Shown here: positions 58,906 through 64,000 of the stretch, piece after piece
How positions within the stretch are numbered: the first letter of the stretch is position 1
Layout of the letters: every line of letters begins with the position of its first letter
DNA from: CAVSXS01 sp963767715
GTDB taxonomy: Bacteria > Chloroflexota > Ktedonobacteria > Ktedonobacterales > Ktedonobacteraceae
Reading direction: 5' to 3'
DNA length: 64,000 nucleotides
NCBI GenBank assembly: GCA_963767715.1
Contig: CAVYFA010000015.1
Location: forward strand, 62,001-126,000
Made by a program: the position numbers and the translations under genes
Notes under the pieces: model-generated
Told to the model about the DNA's origin: nothing
Databases searched by the model: none
What the model saw: only the letters and a program-made list of their open reading frames with translations

Positions 58906-59737
58906 CCTCATCATCGGCGTGCTGCTGCTGTACCGCAGCGCGGGCGAGCCGTTCGTTGCCAGCATAAACTTCCTGTCGGGCACTCCTGGCTACGTGCTGC
59001 CGCTCGCACCATACTACAACTTGCTGGCAAGCATCGCCGCGAACAACAACTCGATCTTTGCCCTGCTGATCGCCATCAGCTTCCTCTTCTGGAATCTGCC
59101 GGCGATGTTCCCCAATACCTTCATGGCGGTGCGAACGATTTTCGCCTGGGCATTCGACCGCATCCTGCCGAGCAAGCTCTCAGATGTAAGCGAGAGAACC
59201 CATGCCCCCATTCCGGCGATCATCGTCGCCTCGGTGATCGTGCTCGGTATCCTGACCTGGTCGGTGCTCCCGATCTCGTTCTTCACCCTGCTCTCACTCG
59301 GAGTGCTGTCAGGCGTCGTCACCATCCTGACCGTCAGCGTTGCAGCGATCGCCTTCTCATTCCGCCGGCCCGACCTTTACAGGAACTCACCCGCGAACGT
59401 TTCAATCGGAGGAGTTCCCCTGCTGACAATTGCCGCGGTGCTCTCCATCGTCGTCATGGTTGGCCTGGCCTACGTTGTGCTCAGCTACTCACAGCTCGGC
59501 ATAATCCCCTGGCAGGGCTTCCTCTTCATGGGATCGCTGATCGTGCTGGGTCTGCTGATCTTCTTCGTCTCTCGCACCATCCGCCGCTCTCAGGGCATCA
59601 ACCTCGACCTGATTTATAGGGAATTGCCACCGGAGTGGGCCTGGCGACCCTCGCGGTCGCCAGGTCCGCTCGCTACTCCAGCCAGCTATACGGATACGCC
59701 GGGTCGTCGATGGTCTGCGCTATCGAGGTGTACTTGA
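58895..59737 (+). pseudogene. APC-type amino acid permease, 5' truncated
   Basis: Homology starts at about 58898 (SLFLIIGVLLLYRSAGEPFV). The visible helices are those of the second half of an APC-superfamily permease (LLIAISFLFWNLPAMFPNTF, FAWAFDRILPSKLSDVSERT, ending LDLIYRELPPE). Roughly 250 N-terminal residues are missing. The frame continues through the palindromic repeat at 59640 to a stop at 59735-59737. It abuts the truncated kinase head-to-head. Confidence 0.85.
59640..59664. repeat. GGCGACC-GCGAG-GGTCGCC palindromic repeat
   Basis: CCTGGCGACC and GGTCGCCAGG, 10-bp perfect arms, flank CTCGC (GCGAG on the minus strand). It sits at the 3' end of the permease remnant and just beyond the hmgA stop, where it may serve as a bidirectional terminator. 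The same unit recurs at 17862 (different loop) and in degenerate form at 48646 and 2155. Confidence 0.8.
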
Positions 59738-60840
59738 GCGGGTAGAAGGTATCGACCATCACGGCAAGTTCATCGGTGCGTTCTGCGCCCAGGCTCTTTT
59801 CGACTGCGCCGGGGTGCGGGCCGTGCGGGATGCCGCGCGGGTGCAGCGTCACGGAAGAGCGCTCGATGCCACGGCGGCTGCCAAAGTTGCCGTTGACGTA
59901 GTAGAGCATCTCCTCGCTGTCGATGTTGCTGTGGTTGTAGGGAACCGGGATCGAGAGCGGGTGATAGTCGAGCTTGCGCGGGACGAAGGAGCAGACCACG
60001 AAGTTCGGTCCCTGGAAGGTCTGGTGCACGGGCGGCGGCTGGTGGACGCGTCCCGGTGATAGGCTCGAAGTCGGCGATATTGAAGATCCAGGGGTACTCG
60101 CAGCCGTCCCAGCCAACGGTGTTGATGGGATGGAAATCGTACCAGTAGCTGGAGATCAGGTTGCCGACCTTGACGCGCACCTCGAAATCGCCGCGCTCGG
60201 TGTGCGTCACCAGTTCCTCCGGGCGGCGAATGTCACGCTCGCAGTAGGGGGAATGCTCGAGCATTTGACCGTTCCTGTTCAGATAGCGGCGCGGCGGCTC
60301 GATGGTGCCATGCGCTTCGATCGTCAGGAAGCGCGACCCGGCACTGTCAGAGGCGACCTGGAAGCGGAAGGTCGTGCCACGCGGGATGACGATGTAATCG
60401 CCCTCGTGGTAGGGCAGCAGGCCGAAGTTGGATTCCAGGACGCCATGCCCATCGTGCACGAAGTAGACCAGGTCGGAGTCGCCGTCGCGGTAGAAGTAGT
60501 TCATCTCCTGCGCCGGCAGAGAGACGCCAATCGCCACGTCCTTGTTATACATCAGCACCTGCGTCCCCAGCACGGCATCGCCCCCGCGCTTGAGATCGGC
60601 CGTTTTGAGGTGGTGATGGCGCTGCACCTCCTGAGGCCATTCGTCTGAGAGGAACGGCACCACTCCGAACCTCTCCACCTTCCTCACACGCGTAGGCGGG
60701 TAGGAGTAATAAATGTTGGAGTAGTTGCCCGAGAAGCCCTCGGTGCCGAACAACTCTTCAGAGTAAAGCGTTCCGTCCGATTTACGAAACTGCGTATGCC
60801 GCTTGGGTGGTATTTCCCCTAAACGATGATATGGAGGCAT
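59673..60840 (-). pseudogene. hmgA: Homogentisate 1,2-dioxygenase gene with a single frameshift
   Basis: Frame 1 (60840 to about 60052) covers 263 residues including NYSNIYYSYPPTRVRKVERF, YFVHDGHGVLESNFGLLPY and YDFHPINTVGWDGCEYPWIF. Frame 2 continues with GRVHQPPPVHQTFQGPNFVV, then LDYHPLSIPVPYNHSNIDSE, LHPRGIPHGPHP and YPYSWLE at 59673. One extra base near 60052 separates them; without it the protein would be about 388 residues, normal for the bacterial enzyme. It opens the homogentisate ring to maleylacetoacetate. The other pathway genes lie directly upstream in the operon. Confidence 0.85.
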
Positions 60841-60852
60841 AGGTTTTCTCCT

Positions 60853-61782
60853 TTAAACAATTCTGTTGCGTAATACGCCGATGCCTTCGATTTCTAGCTC
60901 GATGACCTCGTCTCGCTGGAACCAGGGGTGGACTTCTGTGCCGATTTCCAGCAGGCAGCCCGTGCCGACGGTGCCGGAGCCGATCACATCGCCCACGCGC
61001 AGGCGCGCATTGCGCGAGGCGTAGGCGATCATCTGTGGAAAGCTGTAGTAAATGTCCTTGAAATTGCCGCGTGAGATTTGCTTGCCGTCCACGCGCGCCA
61101 GCATGGTCATATCGTAGCGCTCGCTCGTGCCGCTGCCGGTCCTACGCGCAGCCAGCTCGTCGGGCGTGACCAGCCAGGGGCCAAGCGAGGTGGCAAAATC
61201 CTTGCCCTTGCCGGGACCCAGGTTGAGCTTCATGTCCTTGCGCTGGAAGTCGCGCGCGCTCCAGTCGTTCATGATGGTGTAGCCCGCGATGTAGCTGTCG
61301 GCCTCTTCGACCGGGATGTCCTTGCCCTCGCGCCCGATGACACAGGCGATCTCGAGCTCGATGTCCAGTTCGTTGCTGCCGGCCGGATAGGGCACGGGTT
61401 CGTCATGGCCGTAGATTTCGCTGGTATTGCTGAAGTAGAAGGTCGGGATCTCATACCATTCCGGGATCATCTCGGCGTTGCGCTTGAAGCGGGCGGCGCG
61501 CACATGCTGCTCGAAGGCGTAAAAGTCGCGCAGGGTAGGCGGATCAGGGATGGGCGACTTGAACGGCACCTCGTCGATCAGGTAGGTTTTCCCAACCGCT
61601 CTGAATGTTTCACGTGGTCTATCCGACCCATACGCTTCATAGGCGTCGCGCGCGCTGGTAAGCCCATCAGGGTCAAGCAGCAGCTCCAGCACGCTCGTGT
61701 AATCGAGCGCGACAATATGATTATCGCGAACAACGCCCGCTTGCGTCTCTCGATCTGGTGTGACAAACGTAACGAGTTTCAT
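60853..61782 (-). CDS. Fumarylacetoacetate hydrolase family protein
   Basis: 309 residues. The N-terminal FAH-associated region is MKLVTFVTPDRETQAGVVRD. The metal-binding FAH core follows: RDFYAFEQHVRAARFKRNAE, ELDIELEIACVIGREGKDIP (acidic ligands), GYTIMNDWSARDFQRKDMKL and GDVIGSGTVGTGCLLEIGTE. It should split fumarylacetoacetate into fumarate and acetoacetate, the last step of tyrosine breakdown. It abuts the HPPD gene and is followed by hmgA after 12 bases. No maleylacetoacetate isomerase gene is seen nearby. Confidence 0.93.
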   Translation of the reverse strand: MKLVTFVTPDRETQAGVVRDNHIVALDYTSVLELLLDPDGLTSARDAYEAYGSDRPRETFRAVGKTYLIDEVPFKSPIPDPPTLRDFYAFEQHVRAARFKRNAEMIPEWYEIPTFYFSNTSEIYGHDEPVPYPAGSNELDIELEIACVIGREGKDIPVEEADSYIAGYTIMNDWSARDFQRKDMKLNLGPGKGKDFATSLGPWLVTPDELAARRTGSGTSERYDMTMLARVDGKQISRGNFKDIYYSFPQMIAYASRNARLRVGDVIGSGTVGTGCLLEIGTEVHPWFQRDEVIELEIEGIGVLRNRIV

Positions 61783-62904
61783 CTACAGATTCCCCCGCAG
61801 GTCCTGCTCGCGCTCGATGGCCTCGAATAGCGCTTTGAAGTTGCCCTCGCCGAAGCCGCGCGCACCCTTGCGTTCGATCACCTCGAAGAAGACAGTCGGG
61901 CGGGTCACAATCGGCTTGGAGAAGATTTGCAGCAGGTACCCCTCGTCGTCGTGATCGATCAGGATGCTTAGTTCATCTAACTGCTGCACGTCTTCGGCGA
62001 TGCTGCCGACGCGGTCCAATACGGTCTCGTAGTAGTTGTGGGGCGTGCGCAGGAATTCGACGCCGCGCTCCTGCAGGCCGCGCACGGTGGTAATGATGTC
62101 AGTGGTGTTGAGGGCGATGTGCTGCGCGCCCGGGCTACGATAGAAATCGAGGTATTCTTCGATCTGCGATTTGCGGCGACCCTGAGCCGGTTCGTTGATG
62201 GGGAACTTGATGCGCCCGCTGCCGTTCTGCATCACTTTCGACATCAGCGCGGAATATTCGGTGCTGATGGCGCGATCATCGAAGTGGATCAACTGCGTAA
62301 AGCCCATGACGCGCTCGTAGAACGCCACCCATTCGTTCATCTTGCCAAGCTCGACGTTGCCGACGATATGGTCGATGGCCGCCAGGCCGGCCGGGCGTGC
62401 GCGGCGCGGCACATCGCTATCGAGGGCGCGATAGCCGGGCAGGAAGACGCCCTTGTAGTCGTGCCGCTCGACGAAGGTGTGGATCGTCTCGCCGTAGGTC
62501 GCGATGGCCGACATCTTCACTACGCCGTAGTCATCCTTGCGCGTAGTCGGCTCCAGCACGCCCCTGGCGCCGCGCGAGGTAGCCTCACGGTAGGCCCGCT
62601 CGGCATCATCCACGCGCAGCGCGATATCCTTCACGCCATCGCCGTGCAGCTTGACGTGATCGGCGATCTCACCCTCGGGCTCCAGCGTGGAGGTGATGAC
62701 GAAACGGACGTTGCCCTGTTCAAGGACATAGCTGGCGCGGTCGCGTACGCCCGTCTCCAGCCCCGAGTAGGCAATAGGCGTAAAGCCCCAGGCGTTGATG
62801 AAGTAATAGGCGGACTGTTTCGCATCGCCTACATAAAACTCGACATAGTCATAGTTCTGGATGGGCATGAAATCTTGTTCTGGCGTTTGAGGCATATCAG
62901 GCAT
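61783..62904 (-). CDS. hppD: 4-hydroxyphenylpyruvate dioxygenase
   Basis: 373 residues with two vicinal-oxygen-chelate domains: YDYVEFYVGDAKQSAYYFIN at the start, then IDHIVGNVELGKMNEWVAFY with a metal-binding His, YRSPGAQHIALNTTDIITTV (second His) and LQIFSKPIVTRPTVFFEVIE (Glu ligand) with GFGEGNFKALFEAIEREQ at the end. All three iron ligands appear present. It converts 4-hydroxyphenylpyruvate to homogentisate. It is the first gene of the operon; the FAH ATG follows its stop directly. AAAGGAGAG lies upstream of its ATG. Confidence 0.96.
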   Translation of the reverse strand: MPDMPQTPEQDFMPIQNYDYVEFYVGDAKQSAYYFINAWGFTPIAYSGLETGVRDRASYVLEQGNVRFVITSTLEPEGEIADHVKLHGDGVKDIALRVDDAERAYREATSRGARGVLEPTTRKDDYGVVKMSAIATYGETIHTFVERHDYKGVFLPGYRALDSDVPRRARPAGLAAIDHIVGNVELGKMNEWVAFYERVMGFTQLIHFDDRAISTEYSALMSKVMQNGSGRIKFPINEPAQGRRKSQIEEYLDFYRSPGAQHIALNTTDIITTVRGLQERGVEFLRTPHNYYETVLDRVGSIAEDVQQLDELSILIDHDDEGYLLQIFSKPIVTRPTVFFEVIERKGARGFGEGNFKALFEAIEREQDLRGNL

Positions 62905-63236
62905 TCCGCGGCTCTCCTTTTGTCTTGTGGTCTATGCGTAACACTGCTATAAAAGACGCAGGAGCAGGGCATGGAGGATGTAGCAACCAACCTGAAACTC
63001 CTTTGTTTCGATACGGCGCAACGACACTACGGTCTCTTACCATTATATTTGATGATAGGGAGATGCCGCAAGGAAACGGAGCTCCCAGAATCATCCAGGC
63101 AGCATATCCACACAGTCCATTCCTCAAGATTCCCTCAACCCCTCTAAATCCGGCAGCAGCTTCGATATGAACTGATATACTGCCCGCGCCCCCTTCTACA
63201 GCCACATGAAGCACCTACACCGTTGAGCTATGCAAG
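62905..63236. other. Gap with no recognised gene between HPPD and the kinase
   Basis: About 330 bases hold the divergent promoter region. A minus-strand frame here has no family resemblance or good ribosome-binding site and is treated as noise. No operator was picked out. Confidence 0.6.
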
Positions 63237-63266
63237 TTGTACGGGCGCGGCGCGTTATGCTAGAAT
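63237..63266 (+). promoter_or_regulatory. Candidate promoter of the second serine/threonine kinase
   Basis: TTGTAC (63237-63242), 18-base GC-rich spacer, TAGAAT (63261-63266), about 60 bases before the GTG start. Confidence 0.5.
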
Positions 63267-63328
63267 ATGCGCGACATGCAGCGGAAAGGTAGCTCGCGGT
63301 TATCCTTGAGCACGGAGGCAGGATTATT

Positions 63329-64000
63329 GTGGATAGTCTCATAGGCACCAGTATCGGTGGGTATACGCTCGTCGCAGTGCTTGGCAGCGGAGGGATGGGA
63401 ACGGTATACCTGGCGGAAGACCCTGCCATCGGGCAGCAGGTGGCCATCAAGGTCGCGCGCACCGATCCCGACAGCCTGGCCGACATAGGCGCGTTATCCC
63501 TGGCGGGTGAACGCTTCAAGCAGGAGGCGCGGGCCGTCGCCAGCCTGGATCACCTGCATATCCTGCCGCTGTATCGTTATGGCGAAGAGAAGACGGGCGA
63601 CGAGCAGCGCGCGTATATCATCATGCAGTACCGGCCCGAAGGGTCACTGTGGGACTGGCTGCGCCGCCGGGCAGAAACAGCGTCCGGCCAACCGCACGAT
63701 ACGCTGCCAGCTTACGGCGCGAAAACTGTCTCGCGATCACCGGCCGGGCCGCCGCTCAACGGCGTCTGGCCGCTGCCGCTCGACGAGGCAAACGAATACC
63801 TGCGCCAGGCGGCAGCGGCCCTGCAATACGCGCATGATCGCGGCATCATCCACCGCGATGTCAAACCCGCCAACTTCCTGCTGCGCTTTGAAAGCGGCGG
63901 CCCGGTTCACCTGCTGCTCTCCGATTTCGGCCTGGCGAAGATGTTTTCCTCGAACTCCGCCACCAGCAATATACTTGGCACACCCCTCTACATGGCCCCC
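63329..64000 (+). CDS. Serine/threonine protein kinase, N-terminal part (3' end outside window)
   Basis: The GTG at 63329 follows ACGGAGGCAGG. The 224 visible residues are a kinase domain: VLGSGGMGTVYLAED (glycine loop), QQVAIKVAR (lysine), ILPLYRYGEE, YIIMQYRPEGSLWDWLRRR, then a 35-residue Pro/Gly-rich insert (about 120-150), HDRGIIHRDVKPANFLL (catalytic loop), LSDFGLAKMF and GTPLYMAP at the window edge. All catalytic residues seen so far are intact. Similar kinases in this group continue into propeller or membrane domains; what follows here cannot be seen. Confidence 0.95.
   Translation, partial: MDSLIGTSIGGYTLVAVLGSGGMGTVYLAEDPAIGQQVAIKVARTDPDSLADIGALSLAGERFKQEARAVASLDHLHILPLYRYGEEKTGDEQRAYIIMQYRPEGSLWDWLRRRAETASGQPHDTLPAYGAKTVSRSPAGPPLNGVWPLPLDEANEYLRQAAAALQYAHDRGIIHRDVKPANFLLRFESGGPVHLLLSDFGLAKMFSSNSATSNILGTPLYMAP

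Noticed and set aside
58351..59619. 422-codon plus-strand frame across the kinase/permease junction
   Set aside because: Antisense to the FGGY kinase and out of frame with the permease; no recognisable domain.
62038..62952. 304-codon frame antisense to HPPD
   Set aside because: Mirror of a clear dioxygenase gene; no independent support.
62897..63214. 105-codon minus-strand frame upstream of HPPD
   Set aside because: Not antisense to a gene, but no family resemblance, poor start context and it overlaps the HPPD leader.
1..64000. CRISPR arrays, rRNA and tRNA genes
   Set aside because: No regularly spaced repeats, no rRNA signature and no tRNA cloverleaf were noticed on reading; a dedicated scan was not possible.

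Overview
The window looks like chromosome of a Ktedonobacteria-type member of the Chloroflexota. This is inferred from gene content; no 16S rRNA is present. The pointers are many ECF sigma factors, repeated beta-propeller proteins with the blade signature (S)A(N/S)D(V/I)WAVG...LIEHW(N/D)G, serine/threonine kinases with membrane domains, Pro-rich N-termini followed by a membrane helix, palindromic dispersed repeats and a moderately high GC content. Housekeeping genes are interleaved with decayed mobile DNA.

Layout. 0-8.4 kb: 3' end of recG, coaD, then a long plus-strand run under a perfect consensus promoter (TTGACA-17-TATAAT at 2918): DUF177, rpmF, fabD, asp23-like, nusB, acpP, followed by an ECF sigma factor, a small membrane protein, tatA and tatC. 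8.4-13.6 kb: a DUF4190-like protein and two ECF sigma / seven-bladed propeller modules on the minus strand, the second with a frameshifted propeller. 13.8-16.8 kb: MFS transporter and small membrane proteins. 16.8-20.5 kb: relic region with a degraded transposase, a TPR-rhomboid protease, a zinc-ribbon gene with a probable frameshift and a TniQ-like fragment. 20.5-22.6 kb: Nramp metal transporter with its DtxR-family regulator. 22.9-28.2 kb: propeller protein, hydrolase, cystathionine synthase/lyase, L,D-transpeptidase. 28.3-30.5 kb: rpsT, rplS, rnhB and a TetR gene with a textbook promoter/operator. 30.7-35 kb: CPBP protease and a MalT-like LuxR regulator. 35.2-39.5 kb: rlmB, histidine kinase, DprE2/DprE1-like pair. 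39.6-43.3 kb: thiamine module: thiamine pyrophosphokinase, and a pyrimidine-precursor ABC transporter behind a TPP riboswitch with a downstream terminator.

44.5-55.7 kb is the most interesting part: one minus-strand run of RecQ-phosphoribosyltransferase fusion, DprA-like protein, XPB-like helicase, DUF790 (Bax1-like) nuclease and a membrane serine/threonine kinase. A 2.5-kb group II intron sits exactly inside the PRPP-binding loop of the fusion gene. Its boundaries (GTGCG...AC) and an EBS1/IBS1 match can be read from the sequence, and removing it restores the reading frame and the phosphoribosyltransferase motif. The five genes look like a DNA-processing, competence or defence module.

55.8-64 kb: sedolisin-type lipoprotein peptidase, a decayed HigB toxin with an intact HigA antitoxin and palindromic operator, a head-to-head junction of two 5'-truncated genes (FGGY kinase and APC permease), a tyrosine/homogentisate catabolic operon (HPPD, FAH, frameshifted HmgA), and the start of another serine/threonine kinase. 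No tRNA, rRNA or CRISPR array was recognised.
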